Below, piece by piece: positions 51,347 through 61,075 of a stretch of 64,000 nucleotides of DNA. The stretch is from Gammaproteobacteria bacterium. GTDB taxonomy: Bacteria; Pseudomonadota; Gammaproteobacteria; Pseudomonadales; Azotimanducaceae. Each line of letters begins with the position of its first letter. Position 1 is the stretch's first letter. A model generated the notes under the pieces. It was given only the letters and a program-made list of their open reading frames with translations. It did not search any database and was not told the origin of the DNA. The position numbers and the translations under genes are program-made. Location: positions 18,347-82,346 of the forward strand of contig JAPPGK010000024.1 in the NCBI GenBank assembly GCA_028821405.1, given 5' to 3'.

Positions 51347-53431
51347 TCAACCGGCCTCGTGGTCTGCGGCCGCCGTCTGAAGCTCGACGAACTCCCGGTA
51401 GCGGCCGTCGGGCAGTGCAATCAACTCGGCGTGGCTGCCCTGCTCCATGATGCGCCCGTCCTCCAGGAACACGATCTTGTCCGCGTGGGCGATCGTGGAC
51501 AGGCGGTGCGCGATGATGATGACCAGTCGATCCTTCGCAGCCTCATGCAACGACTGCACAAGGTATTCCTCGGTCTCGGGATCCAACGCGGATGTCGGTT
51601 CGTCGAGGATCAGTATCCTCGCATCGCGTAGCAGGCCACGGGCGATGGAAATGCGCTGCTTCTGGCCCACCGAGAGCTTGCTGGCGGAGGCACTGCCCAG
51701 CTTCGTGTCGTAGCCCTCCGGCAGCGACACGATGAAGTCGTGAATGCCCGCGGTTCGAGCGACGCGCATCACGTCCTCCCGGCCCGCGCGTGGCTTGCCG
51801 TAGCGGATATTCTCGAAAATCGAGTCCGAGAACAGCTGGGTTTCCTGGAACACGTAGGTCACCTGGCTGCGCAGACTCTCGAGAGTCACGTCGTTGACGT
51901 TGTGGCCGTCTACCCGCACCTCGCCTTCGGTGGCTACGTGGTATCGCGGAATCAGGTACGCGAGGCTCGTTTTGCCCGCGCCCGTCGGACCAACGAACGC
52001 GACGATCTGGCCGACCCGGGCATCCAAATCCACGTCAGCGAGTGCGCGCCGACCATCGGGGTAGACGAGTCCCGCGCCGCGCATGGACACGCCTTCACGC
52101 ACGGGGTGCAACGCCAGCGTCCCAAGGTCTGATTCCGCCGGGAGGTCCATCATGGCGAACACCCGCCGCAAACCGGCGACGTTGTCCTGGAAGCGGATCC
52201 ACAGATAGCCCATGGACCTCGCCGGACCCATCAAGTAGCCCCAGAATACGAACATGGCGGCGAAGTCGCCGGGCGACAGCCTGCCGTCGATGATCAGATG
52301 GATGAGCAGGACGAAGAACGCCGTCTGGATGATGGCGACCAGCGTGTCTACGACTTGCGGAATGATCATCCACATCAGCGATACGGCTCGGTGGCGGCGG
52401 AAGGATTCCTTGCTGTCGGCATCGAACCGGTCTCGCTCCTTGGCGTTGCTGCCGAGGCTCTGGACGGCCAGCACGTTGTCCATTCCCTCTTCGATGGTTC
52501 CCGTCGTCAAGGCGCCGGCGGCACGTGCGGCCTGACCCCGACGGCGTACGATCCGGGTGAATAGAAGCGAAAGTCCAAACCACGTTGGAAAAAGCGCCGC
52601 CGTCATCCAGAACATCTCGGGCATGTCCGAATAGGAATAGGTGGCGATCGCCGTGAGCATCGCCTGGCCGTAGAGGAACGTGGACATGAACGGCGTATGG
52701 GTGATTTCGTAGAACACCTCGTTGATCTGCGGCGCGTCGTAGAGCACGCGGTAGATCGAGTCGCCGATGCGCTGGTCCTCGAGTTGGGTCATGGAAAGCG
52801 CGCCGATGCGACTGAACAACTGCGCCCGCAAGGTGTGGTTCAAGGCTTGGGTAAGCCGCGCCTCGATCTTGAACTCGACGTAGCCCCAAAGTCCGCCAAA
52901 CGTGCTGTGGCCGCCGTGGATCTTGTTTTCAACCTGCGTTGCGTAGTCGTGGCCCTGCGCCAGCCCCGCCTCCACGTCGTCGTTGTAGCCAGTGACGTAG
53001 CGTCCGATCAGCAGTACCAACCCCCCGCCGATACCAAGCAGAAGAACCAGAATCTCCACCGGCGACCATCCCTGGCACATCTCGATGACCGGTTGCCAAT
53101 AGGGCGGATAGTCGGTCGCTTCCTCGATGGGCTTGCCCAGCACGACGTGGTCGGTGAGCATCTTCGTCGGCCACGGTAAGAGCCCCAGTCCGATGATGTA
53201 GGCGCCGAGTTTCATGGCGAACTTGGCGGCGTATCGCCAGCCGAAGAACCGGATGTAGGCGGCACTACGCAGGATGATGCGCAACGCCTCCCACTCGCCG
53301 ATGCGCGTATGGGTGTCGAGCCGGCTGGTACGGGTGTCGAGATCGTCCGCCGGTGGGGAAGACCACGATGGGCCAATATCCATATCGCTCCCAGCGTGCA
53401 TGCCGGCAGACTGGTCGGTGCCCTCGGCCAT
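51347..53431 (-). CDS. ABC exporter half-transporter, subunit B
   Basis: A 694-residue half-transporter: an acidic N-terminal tail of about 45 residues, six membrane segments, then a nucleotide-binding domain with Walker A GPTGAGKTS (about 480), signature LSVGQKQRISIARG and Walker B ILILDEPTSALDPE. The upstream neighbour is a larger half-transporter, so they probably form a heterodimer. Cargo could be a lipid, peptide or drug; nothing nearby identifies it. The start is two bases from the upstream stop. Confidence 0.88.
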   Translation of the reverse strand: MAEGTDQSAGMHAGSDMDIGPSWSSPPADDLDTRTSRLDTHTRIGEWEALRIILRSAAYIRFFGWRYAAKFAMKLGAYIIGLGLLPWPTKMLTDHVVLGKPIEEATDYPPYWQPVIEMCQGWSPVEILVLLLGIGGGLVLLIGRYVTGYNDDVEAGLAQGHDYATQVENKIHGGHSTFGGLWGYVEFKIEARLTQALNHTLRAQLFSRIGALSMTQLEDQRIGDSIYRVLYDAPQINEVFYEITHTPFMSTFLYGQAMLTAIATYSYSDMPEMFWMTAALFPTWFGLSLLFTRIVRRRGQAARAAGALTTGTIEEGMDNVLAVQSLGSNAKERDRFDADSKESFRRHRAVSLMWMIIPQVVDTLVAIIQTAFFVLLIHLIIDGRLSPGDFAAMFVFWGYLMGPARSMGYLWIRFQDNVAGLRRVFAMMDLPAESDLGTLALHPVREGVSMRGAGLVYPDGRRALADVDLDARVGQIVAFVGPTGAGKTSLAYLIPRYHVATEGEVRVDGHNVNDVTLESLRSQVTYVFQETQLFSDSIFENIRYGKPRAGREDVMRVARTAGIHDFIVSLPEGYDTKLGSASASKLSVGQKQRISIARGLLRDARILILDEPTSALDPETEEYLVQSLHEAAKDRLVIIIAHRLSTIAHADKIVFLEDGRIMEQGSHAELIALPDGRYREFVELQTAAADHEAG

Positions 53432-53433
53432 TG

Positions 53434-55866
53434 CTAGCTCTCCGTACGCAGGGCGCGCGTCGTATCGATCAAGGTCGACTCGGCCTCCACGAAAGCGCGG
53501 TAACGACCGTCCTCGCGGGACATCAGCGTGTCGTGGCTGCCGCTTTCGACAATGCGACCGCCATCCAGATAGAGAATGTTGTCGGCGCGACGGATGGTCG
53601 AGATGCGATGCGTGATGAGGAAGATCGCCCGACCCTCGCCCCACTCGGCAAGGCGCTGCATGACGCGGTGCTCCGTCGCCGCGTCCAACGCCGCCGTGGG
53701 TTCATCGAGCACGAGGATCGGGGTATCCCGCACGACGGCGCGGGCAATCGACAGGCGTTGGCGCTGCCCGCTCGACAACTTTCCGCCCCGGTCGGAGAGT
53801 ACCGTATCGAGGCCGTCCGGCAAGCCCGCGACATAGTCGTCCATGGACGCGACACGAACCGCTTCGAGGACGCGTTCGTCGCTGGCGTTGGGTGCGGCAT
53901 AGCGGATGTTGTCGCGCACCGACAACGCGAACAGCACGTTCTCCTGCAGGGCGATGGCAATGTTGCCGCGCAACGAGTCAAGCTGGTAGTCGTCCAGCGA
54001 CCGCCCGTCGATGGTGATCGCGCCCCGGTCGGGGTCGAACAGCCGCAACAGGAGTGCCATCAACGTGCTCTTGCCCGACCCGGTGGGGCCGATGACGGCG
54101 GTGATGGAGCCGGGTGTCGCCGTGAAGCTCACGCCATCGAGTACGGGGCGCTCGGCCTCGTAGGCGAAGCTCACGTCGTCGAAGCGGATCTCTCGTTCGA
54201 ACGTCGTCAGCGGCACCGCGTCGGGCCGGTCCTGCACATCGGGTTCGATGTCCAGGATGTCGAACACGCGCTTGAGCCCCATGGCCATGTCCTGGGCGGT
54301 CATCCAGTCGCGCAGCAGTTTCCGGACATCCCCGGTGGCCTCGTGGAATTGATCACGGGTCCAACTGAAAGTCGCCAGGTTCCACGCCACGAAGCTGATC
54401 CCCAAGAGGGCGATCAGTTCAAGCGCCCAGGCCGGATTGCCCTGGTAGGACCACCACGCCATGAACGAACTGCTGCCGGCCACGAACATGGCGGCCACCG
54501 AATACATGACGATGGTCACGATGGCGATCAGGTGGCGCACGCGAAAGGCGGCGTTGAACGCAACCACCGAGTCATCCTCCAGCCGGCGCTGCATGCGCCC
54601 GGCAGTGCCGAACGCCTTGATGAGGCGAATGCCCCCGAAGCTCTCCTGGATAGTGGACGTGACATCCGACGTCGCCGCCCGGTACACCAGCGTCCGGGTA
54701 CGCATCCGCGGCATGGCCCACTGGGCCCAAAGGAGCGCGGGGACGACCAGGACGCCGGCGGCGAGGCCAAGCCATGGGTTCAGGAGCATCACCAGCGCCA
54801 CGCAACTGTAGTAGCTCATCATGGCGAGCGTCATGCCGATCAGATGGCCGATGACGGCGGTCACCATCGCGCTGTCCTGGTAGATGCGGAAGATCGAGTC
54901 GCCGGTGCGGTGCTCGCTGTGGTAGCTGAGCGAGAGTTGGTGCCAGCGGGACAGGAGCGCCACCCGCAAGTCCTGGTTGATGCGCTGCATGATCCACATG
55001 TTGTAGTAGGGATTGATGATCCTGAGCGGCAACTGGACCAGGTGCGATCCCAAGGCGAGGTAAACGTAGATCCACACCAACCAGCGGCGCTGCTCGTCGG
55101 TCAACTCCTCGATGTACGCCTGTGTCCACTCGGGTACGCCGAACAGTTCTGCCAACGCCGGTGCCAACGGTTCGGCTTGCAGGAGGTTCTGGTTCAGAAG
55201 ATCCGCGAGGATCACGCTAAGCGCCAAGGCGATGAATCGCTGCGTGAAGTTGATGGCGTAGTAGTAGACCAGGTGGGCGCCGATTCGCACCCGGTATTCG
55301 ATGCGGCCCTCGCGCACCCGGAACTGCAGCATCCACCCGGCGATGCAGGCCACGGTTACCGATGCACCGTAGAGGGTCGACGCGTAGCCCTCGATGAAGA
55401 AGCTGGCGATCACGTTCGTGCCGATGCCGCCAAGCAGAAGGGCGACGGTGCCAACGAGTTGCGGTTGTCCCCTTAGGAAGGCCATCGCGAACATCGCGGC
55501 AACCATGGTCAGGACCGGCACGTAGAGCAGGTACATGGGCCAATCGAAGGTCGCCGGCACCCAGCCCGACATCGGACCGATCGCTGCGACGAGCGCCACG
55601 AGAAACGGTGCGTACCCGAACTGATAGCCGTCGCCGCTGACCAGGTCCGCAACCTGATCGTCGGCCCCGCGGTGCGGATACCACCAGCGCCCGAGCAACT
55701 GAGGGCGGATGTAGGGCCACGACCGGAACAGGAGCCGAACGACATCGCGGAAGCCGCTGTCGTCCTGACTCACGCTGCGGTCCCGTTCCGGGGGAATCTT
55801 CCCCTCCCGGAACATCGGCAACGCCCGTGACCGAACCCAATTCGCTTCGAAGTCGGCGTCGGGCAT
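53434..55866 (-). CDS. ABC exporter half-transporter, subunit A (long N-terminal membrane region)
   Basis: An 810-residue half-transporter. Before the usual six segments there are several extra hydrophobic stretches (from about 85 to 195, for example FLVALVAAIGPMSGWV, LLYVPVLTMVAAMFAMAF, TVALLLGGIGTNVIASFF). The ATPase has Walker A GPTGSGKST (about 593), signature LSSGQRQRLSIARAV and Walker B ILVLDEPTAALDAA. The extended N-terminus is not standard for half-transporters and could be a partner-binding or substrate-entry module. Confidence 0.88.
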   Translation of the reverse strand: MPDADFEANWVRSRALPMFREGKIPPERDRSVSQDDSGFRDVVRLLFRSWPYIRPQLLGRWWYPHRGADDQVADLVSGDGYQFGYAPFLVALVAAIGPMSGWVPATFDWPMYLLYVPVLTMVAAMFAMAFLRGQPQLVGTVALLLGGIGTNVIASFFIEGYASTLYGASVTVACIAGWMLQFRVREGRIEYRVRIGAHLVYYYAINFTQRFIALALSVILADLLNQNLLQAEPLAPALAELFGVPEWTQAYIEELTDEQRRWLVWIYVYLALGSHLVQLPLRIINPYYNMWIMQRINQDLRVALLSRWHQLSLSYHSEHRTGDSIFRIYQDSAMVTAVIGHLIGMTLAMMSYYSCVALVMLLNPWLGLAAGVLVVPALLWAQWAMPRMRTRTLVYRAATSDVTSTIQESFGGIRLIKAFGTAGRMQRRLEDDSVVAFNAAFRVRHLIAIVTIVMYSVAAMFVAGSSSFMAWWSYQGNPAWALELIALLGISFVAWNLATFSWTRDQFHEATGDVRKLLRDWMTAQDMAMGLKRVFDILDIEPDVQDRPDAVPLTTFEREIRFDDVSFAYEAERPVLDGVSFTATPGSITAVIGPTGSGKSTLMALLLRLFDPDRGAITIDGRSLDDYQLDSLRGNIAIALQENVLFALSVRDNIRYAAPNASDERVLEAVRVASMDDYVAGLPDGLDTVLSDRGGKLSSGQRQRLSIARAVVRDTPILVLDEPTAALDAATEHRVMQRLAEWGEGRAIFLITHRISTIRRADNILYLDGGRIVESGSHDTLMSREDGRYRAFVEAESTLIDTTRALRTES

Positions 55867-56172
55867 CAGCCAGCCACGACGCCGGGATCGGACACACGGC
55901 CGCCAAGCGTGGCACCGAAACGCGACCGCCTTAGGGTCGCCATCAAGACCATCGTCCCCTCCCGTAGGTGCCGGCCCGTCGACCGGTCACCGGCATCCGC
56001 CCTTATCGGAAGCCGAATGAGCGAAAGTACCAGTGTTGCCAATGAACGCCAACCCCGAATCGCGTAAAGCCTGCGTGATGCGCGCATTTGCGCCTATGAA
56101 CACGCCCCGAAGGTTACAATCGACCTCCACCAGCCGGTGGGTCCCGTGTCCCACGAATACAGAGGAAGTCAC
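55867..56172. other. Divergent intergenic region between ABC pair and acyl-CoA dehydrogenases
   Basis: About 306 bases without a gene. It must hold promoters in both directions. On the plus strand TTACAAT around 56115 is a reasonable -10 element ahead of the dehydrogenase genes. No operator palindrome stands out. Confidence 0.5.
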
Positions 56173-57282
56173 GTGAACTTTGAATTCTCCGACGAGCAGA
56201 ACCTGCTTCGAGAGCAGGCGCTCGGTTTCCTTACGGATCACTGCCCGTATTCCGCCGTCCGCGCGATCCTCGACGGCGACGCCCCCTACGACGAGGAACT
56301 TTTCAGGCAGGTCGCCGAACTGGGCTGGACCGCCGTCGTGATACCCGAGGCCTACGGCGGGTTGGGCCTGTCCTACCTGGAACTCAGCGTGATCGCCGAG
56401 GAGCTTGGCCGTGCCGTGGCGCCCCTGCCCTTCTCATCGTCCGTCTATCTCGCCACCGAAGCGATACTCAAGGCGGGCAGCGAGTCGCAAAAGGAAAAGT
56501 GGCTGCCGAGATTGGCCACCGGCGAGGTCGTCGGCACCTTCGCGCTCGGCGAAGGTCCCGGCCAGCCACGGCCCGAGAAACTCACCACGACGGCCTGCGC
56601 GGGCGCACTTTCTGGCGTCAAGATACCGGTCGCCGACGGCGATGTCGCCGATTTCGCGGTTGTTGTCGCCAAGTCGGACACGGGCGACGGCGCAAGCCTC
56701 TACCTCGCTCAGCTCGATGGCGTCGACCGCGAGCCGGTCGGCACCTTGGATCCCACCCGCTCCCACGCCAAGATCGCCTTCGACAACACGACCGCCGAGC
56801 CGTTGGGAAACGACGGCGAGGGATGGACGACGACACAGCGGCTGCTTGACCGGGCGGCGGTGCTGTTTGCGTGGGAACAGGTGGGCGGCGCCGATGCCGC
56901 CCTGGAAATGGCCAAGGCCTATGCCCTGGAACGCTACGCCTTCGGGCGACCCATCGCGAGCTACCAAGCGATCAAGCACAAGCTCGCCCACGCCTACGTC
57001 AAGAACACCCTCGCCCGGGCCAACTGCTACTACGGCGCCTGGGCGCTGGACACCGACGCCGACGAGTTGCCCGTCGCGGCGGCGACGGCGAGGGTAAGCG
57101 CAACGCAGGCCTACTACTACGCTTCGAAGGAGAACATCCAGACCCACGGCGGCATGGGCTTCACTTGGGAGTTCGACTGCCAGTTCCACTACCGACGTGC
57201 CAAGCTGCTCTCGGTCAACATCGGCAGCGAAACGAGTTGGCAGGACAAACTCATCGGCGCAATCGAACGCGACGCCGCCTAG
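56173..57282 (+). CDS. Acyl-CoA dehydrogenase family protein 1
   Basis: A 369-residue flavoprotein of the acyl-CoA dehydrogenase fold: VIPEAYGGLGLSYLELSVIA at the N-terminus and TAEPLGNDGEGWTTTQRLLD, YALERYAFGRPIASYQAIKH and IQTHGGMGFTWEFDC at the C-terminus. The expected catalytic glutamate region is not clear, so it may be the partner subunit of a heteromeric dehydrogenase with the next gene, as in steroid side-chain breakdown. The GTG at 56173 has AGAGGAA upstream. Confidence 0.88.
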   Translation: MNFEFSDEQNLLREQALGFLTDHCPYSAVRAILDGDAPYDEELFRQVAELGWTAVVIPEAYGGLGLSYLELSVIAEELGRAVAPLPFSSSVYLATEAILKAGSESQKEKWLPRLATGEVVGTFALGEGPGQPRPEKLTTTACAGALSGVKIPVADGDVADFAVVVAKSDTGDGASLYLAQLDGVDREPVGTLDPTRSHAKIAFDNTTAEPLGNDGEGWTTTQRLLDRAAVLFAWEQVGGADAALEMAKAYALERYAFGRPIASYQAIKHKLAHAYVKNTLARANCYYGAWALDTDADELPVAAATARVSATQAYYYASKENIQTHGGMGFTWEFDCQFHYRRAKLLSVNIGSETSWQDKLIGAIERDAA

Positions 57283-57304
57283 ACAGGCAGGAGAACCGAT
57301 CAAA

Positions 57305-58519
57305 ATGGACTTCAACGATACACCCGAGGAAGCGGCCTTCCGAGAAGAGGCGCGCGAATGGCTCAAAGCCAACGTGCCGACGCGCGAGGAACTCGAGGGC
57401 CTCGACGAGATCGAGGCCTCCAAGCTCTGGCAGAAGCGCAAATACGATGCCGGCTGGGCCTGCATCCGCTGGCCATCGGAATACGGCGGCCGAGGCGCCA
57501 GCCCCATCGAGCAGGTGATCTGGAACCAGGAGGAGGGCAGGCACGCCGTCCCGGGGGGCGTGTTCGGCATCGGCCAGGGCATGGCCGCGCCGACGCTCAT
57601 GGCCTGGGCGAGCGAGGAGCACAAGCGCAAGCACCTGCCGCCGCTCGCCTCCGGCGAACACATCTGGTGCCAGTTGTTCAGCGAGCCGGCGGGCGGCTCG
57701 GACCTGGCGGCGCTGCGCACCCGCGCCGAGAAGGACGGCGACGAGTGGGTCATCAACGGCCAGAAGATCTGGACGTCCGGCGCCCACTATTCCGACTACG
57801 GCATCATCGTGCTACGCACCGACCCCACCGTTCCCAAGCATAAGGGCCTGTCGTACTTCTTCCTCGACATGAAATCGCCGGGCATCGAGATCCGCCCGAT
57901 CAAGCAGATCTCCGGCGGTGCCAACTTCAACGAGGTCTACTTCAACGACGTGCGCGTTCCCGACGACCAACGCCTGGGCGCCGTGGGCCAGGGCTGGCAG
58001 GTGGCGCTGACCACGCTCATGAACGAACGCCTGGCGATCGGCGCCGGAGGATTGGGCGGCGGCGTTGGATTCCGCCAGGTGTTCAACCTGGCACGCAAGC
58101 TCGAGATCGACGGCGAGCCCGCGATCCGGGACCGCAACGTCCGCGCCCGGCTTGCCAACTGGTACGCGCAGGAGACGGGCCTCAAATACACCGGCTACCG
58201 GGCACTGTCCGCTTTGTCCCGGGGAGACACGCCCGGTCCCGAGAACTCGATCGGCAAGCTCGTCGCGGCGTCAAAAACCCAAGACATGGCGTCTTTCGCG
58301 ATGGACCTGCTCGAACTCTCCGGCGCGGTCTCGGACCCGGCCTACGCCGAAGCGCACGGGATGTACCAGGCGACGTTCATGGGTGCCCCCGGCAGCCGAA
58401 TTGCCGGTGGCAGCGACGAGATCATGCTGAACATCCTCTCCGAGCGTGTGCTCGGGCTACCCCAGGATGTGCGCGTCGACAAGGGCATCCCGTTCAACGA
58501 GGTACCGACGGGCAGATAG
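57305..58519 (+). CDS. Acyl-CoA dehydrogenase family protein 2
   Basis: A 404-residue acyl-CoA dehydrogenase: IRWPSEYGGRGASPIEQVIW, QLFSEPAGGSDLAALRTRAE (flavin and substrate loop), WVINGQKIWTSGAHYSDYGI and the C-terminal GSRIAGGSDEIMLNILSERV. It starts 22 bases after the first dehydrogenase with AGGAGA upstream of the ATG, so they form an operon and probably a complex. The pair resembles the heterotetrameric enzymes of sterol or branched acyl-CoA oxidation. Confidence 0.9.
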   Translation: MDFNDTPEEAAFREEAREWLKANVPTREELEGLDEIEASKLWQKRKYDAGWACIRWPSEYGGRGASPIEQVIWNQEEGRHAVPGGVFGIGQGMAAPTLMAWASEEHKRKHLPPLASGEHIWCQLFSEPAGGSDLAALRTRAEKDGDEWVINGQKIWTSGAHYSDYGIIVLRTDPTVPKHKGLSYFFLDMKSPGIEIRPIKQISGGANFNEVYFNDVRVPDDQRLGAVGQGWQVALTTLMNERLAIGAGGLGGGVGFRQVFNLARKLEIDGEPAIRDRNVRARLANWYAQETGLKYTGYRALSALSRGDTPGPENSIGKLVAASKTQDMASFAMDLLELSGAVSDPAYAEAHGMYQATFMGAPGSRIAGGSDEIMLNILSERVLGLPQDVRVDKGIPFNEVPTGR

Positions 58520-58571
58520 CCGGTTAGCAACCGCCTGACTTCGATGTCGTGCGCTTGGGGCGTCCCGGCGG

Positions 58572-58856
58572 TCAATGGATCAGCGGCGACTCGTCGGGCA
58601 GCGTGAGGGCCTCGGCCTTCTCGAGGATGCGCGCCAATAGCACATCCACGTCGCCCGACGACCTCGGTCGTACGTTGGCCATGGTCGACAGGTCGTTGAG
58701 CGGGCGGCTCAACTCGCACGGGTCTCTCGCCTCGCACAGCGACTTCCGGATACGTTGGTAGATTACCCGCTCCGTCGCGCGTCCTTCAGCGGAGAGCTGC
58801 CGAATCAGCTCGGCGAGCAGCGGTTCGATTTCGTTGCGGGCAACGACCGGATTCAT
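58572..58856 (-). CDS. Hypothetical protein
   Basis: A 94-residue helical, charged frame (MNPVVARNEIEPLLAELIRQ at the start; VDVLLARILEKAEALTLP at the end). It has no signal peptide or recognised domain. It ends 53 bases from the convergent dehydrogenase gene. The amphipathic helices look protein-like, but support is limited. Confidence 0.45.
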   Translation of the reverse strand: MNPVVARNEIEPLLAELIRQLSAEGRATERVIYQRIRKSLCEARDPCELSRPLNDLSTMANVRPRSSGDVDVLLARILEKAEALTLPDESPLIH

Positions 58857-59015
58857 GGATGTCCAATGCGGGTCGTCGGACCGTGCCAATCGATGGCGGA
58901 ATTGTGCGCTTCGGCAGAGCTTACGTAAACCTTGCGCAGCGTCCGCGACGCGTGCTGGGTTCCCATGAGTTCGTAGGGTACCCACTTCAGTTGCATGCCA
59001 ACCCCCAAAGTGGTA

Positions 59016-59030
59016 TGCATATCCTATGCA
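59016..59030. promoter_or_regulatory. Palindromic operator before the VapBC genes
   Basis: TGCATA (59016-59021), spacer TCC, TATGCA (59025-59030): a perfect inverted repeat 20 bases before the antitoxin ATG. A TTGCAT at 58991-58996 could serve as the -35 box, with the -10 overlapping the palindrome. The ribbon-helix-helix antitoxin should bind here and repress its own operon. Confidence 0.6.
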
Positions 59031-59049
59031 ACCGATCGAACCACACATT

Positions 59050-59304
59050 ATGCTCACTCGCACAACGATCATGCTTGACGAGCCAGCCCGAAAGGCCGCA
59101 CGGGAACTGGCTTTGGTCTACCAATGTTCCACCTCGGAAGGTATTCGACGCGCGATTCTGCGGCAGCGGGACGCAGTACTCGGCATACCCCCCGCCCAAC
59201 GCGAGAAACGCGTTCGGGCGCTCGAACGGCTATTCGAGTTGTTTGAGGGGCACGACGCCGAAGACGAGATACGCAGGCTCAAGGAACAGGACGAAGGATT
59301 CTGA
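59050..59304 (+). CDS. vapB: VapB-type ribbon-helix-helix antitoxin
   Basis: An 84-residue antitoxin. TRTTIMLDEPARKAARELAL and STSEGIRRAILRQRD make the ribbon-helix-helix domain; the acidic tail (FEGHDAEDEIRRLKEQDEGF) should neutralise the toxin. The start at 59050 lies after the palindrome; an ATG at 59026 inside it would be unusual. Its stop overlaps the toxin start (TGATG, 59302-59306). Confidence 0.85.
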   Translation: MLTRTTIMLDEPARKAARELALVYQCSTSEGIRRAILRQRDAVLGIPPAQREKRVRALERLFELFEGHDAEDEIRRLKEQDEGF

Positions 59305-59696
59305 TGGCCGTGCACTTGGACACGGACTTCCTCGTCTACGCATTGGGTTCCGGCGGACCGGAAAGGCGCCGGCTGCTTGAGGTCGCCGAGTCCGGAGAGG
59401 TGATCGAAATCAGCGCGATCGCCTGGTACGAGTTCTCCCGAGGCCCCCGGACACCCGACCAGCTTGCCGTTGCCCGCGCGTTCCTCACGGAAGACGGCAT
59501 CGTGGCGTTTTCGGAAGGGCTGGCTTCGATGGCGGCCGAGGTGTTTCGCCAACTGGGTTCCCCGCGCCGACGGGCTGCCGACATCGCCATCGGCGTGACC
59601 GCTGCTTCCCGTGACGCCACCCTCATGAGTCACAACGCGAGGGATTTCGCGGGAATCCCCGGCGTACGGGTGGAAGATGTCGGCACCGTTCGTTAG
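59304..59696 (+). CDS. vapC: VapC-type PIN-domain toxin
   Basis: A 130-residue PIN-fold ribonuclease. The acidic residues are in place: Asp6 (LDTDFL), Glu43 (WYEFSRG), Asp93 (AADIAIG) and Asp114 (NARDF). VapC toxins cut tRNA or rRNA at single sites. It is coupled to the antitoxin gene and looks complete. Chromosomal copies can respond to starvation; the target cannot be predicted. Confidence 0.9.
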   Translation: MAVHLDTDFLVYALGSGGPERRRLLEVAESGEVIEISAIAWYEFSRGPRTPDQLAVARAFLTEDGIVAFSEGLASMAAEVFRQLGSPRRRAADIAIGVTAASRDATLMSHNARDFAGIPGVRVEDVGTVR

Positions 59697-59747
59697 AGGC
59701 CACGCGGATCGCGCCATCGCCGAGGCCGACCGTCGGGAGGCGATCGT

Positions 59748-60341
59748 TCAGAGAATGTTCTCGCCACCGTCCTCGAGTCGCTCCGGCCGCCGCCAATAGT
59801 TGTACTGCGGCGTGAACTCGTCCAGACCCGCCAGGCCCAGGAGCGGCCACAATGCGCAGTAGAGATCGCCGGGACCGAACGAGCTGGCGTTCTTGCGCAG
59901 GACGGTATCGCCCCTCCGCTCATAGACCACCGCGCCCGGATAGTTCTCGGCCTCACCGTAGACTCCCTGCTCCCGGATGTAGTCGCCGCCACCGTGGGAC
60001 GCGAGGCGAAACCGCCAGCCCCGGGAGTTGGCGAAGGTACGTTGCACGTCCGGCGGGTCCTTCGAGACGAGAACCACCGACACCGCGGATTCAAGGTGCG
60101 GCAACAGGCCGTTGAAGCCATCGGCCCAAAGGGTGCAATAGCGGCAACCTTGGCCCATGTTGTGGATGACAAGCAGCCGGTTCTTGTCCGCGAACAGGTC
60201 GAGCAGCGAGGTTTTCCCCGCGCCGGTATCGAACTCGTAGTTCGGAATCGGCTCGGCTTCGCTCGCCTTGCGCAACGCGAAGAGCTCGCTGGACAACTCG
60301 CCGATCCGGCGTTCGATCTCCTCGATCCTTACTTGGGACAT
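59748..60341 (-). CDS. DUF899 thioredoxin-fold protein
   Basis: A 197-residue protein of the DUF899 family, a peroxiredoxin/thioredoxin-like fold. GQGCRYCTLWADG is the redox-like motif with two cysteines, and FSRGW-type FANSRGWRFRLAS follows. The function is unknown although a thiol reaction is likely. It is the last of four minus-strand genes with the ThuA and Gfo/Idh/MocA proteins, 44 bases after ThuA. Confidence 0.8.
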   Translation of the reverse strand: MSQVRIEEIERRIGELSSELFALRKASEAEPIPNYEFDTGAGKTSLLDLFADKNRLLVIHNMGQGCRYCTLWADGFNGLLPHLESAVSVVLVSKDPPDVQRTFANSRGWRFRLASHGGGDYIREQGVYGEAENYPGAVVYERRGDTVLRKNASSFGPGDLYCALWPLLGLAGLDEFTPQYNYWRRPERLEDGGENIL

Positions 60342-60385
60342 GGTTTGGCCTTGGTGGTTTGGGGGTGATGGGCTGGTGGGAGGCA

Positions 60386-61039
60386 TCAGCTATCGCGCAT
60401 CGCCCAAAGGCAGCCGCGCCGCATGATTTCCTTGGCTTCGGACACGTCGAAGTCCGCCGCCACGTGCCCGAGCGAGCTGTAGAAGACCTTCCCCGCGCCG
60501 TAGCGTTTCTTCCAGGCAACCGGCATCGTGACGTCCTTGACCCAATCGATGCCCCAGTGTTCGCCCTTGAACGTCGTGGTCGCCAGCACCTCGTTCGATG
60601 GATCGACATGCATGAAGTACTGTTCGGAATGCATGTCGAAATCCTCCAGCCCGCGAACGATGGGATCGTCGCTGGCGATGTTGACCTCGTAGTCGATGAC
60701 GCCGCCCGGGTGGCAGATGAACTGCCCGCCGACCATGAACTGATACTCGACGTTCAAGCGGAACGAGTCCGCCATGCCGCCGTGCCAACCGGCGCAGCCG
60801 GTGCCCGCGCGGATCGCTCTCAGCAGTCCGGCTTCCTGCTCGCCGGCGATCTGGGACATGGTCCACACGGGCACGAGCAGGTCGACGTCCGCCATGAACG
60901 CCTCGTCCGCCAGTGGGTCCAGCGAGTCCGACACCGTGACATCGTGACCCTCCGCCGCCAGCACGTCCGCGAAGATGCCTGCAGTCTGTTCGGGTTCGTG
61001 GCCGTTCCAGCCACCCCAGGTGATGAATGCGCGTCCCAT
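60386..61039 (-). CDS. ThuA-like domain protein
   Basis: A 217-residue protein with the ThuA fold, related to class I glutamine amidotransferases: [53 protein letters not shown] and the C-terminal [17 protein letters not shown]. ThuA proteins accompany trehalose or inositol metabolism. Lying behind a sugar oxidoreductase gene with a 36-base gap, it probably acts on the same sugar pathway. Confidence 0.85.
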   Translation of the reverse strand: MGRAFITWGGWNGHEPEQTAGIFADVLAAEGHDVTVSDSLDPLADEAFMADVDLLVPVWTMSQIAGEQEAGLLRAIRAGTGCAGWHGGMADSFRLNVEYQFMVGGQFICHPGGVIDYEVNIASDDPIVRGLEDFDMHSEQYFMHVDPSNEVLATTTFKGEHWGIDWVKDVTMPVAWKKRYGAGKVFYSSLGHVAADFDVSEAKEIMRRGCLWAMRDS

Positions 61040-61075
61040 GACTTCCCCAATCCGCCTGAGCGGTCTTTGATCCAA

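Noticed and set aside
49402..51450. Long open frame opposite nadE
   Set aside because: Antisense to a well-recognised NAD synthetase gene; composition typical of a shadow frame.
53353..55476. Very long open frame on the plus strand opposite the ABC exporter genes
   Set aside because: It is antisense to strongly supported ABC genes and its translation is arginine/histidine-rich with no domain; GC-rich DNA gives such shadow frames.
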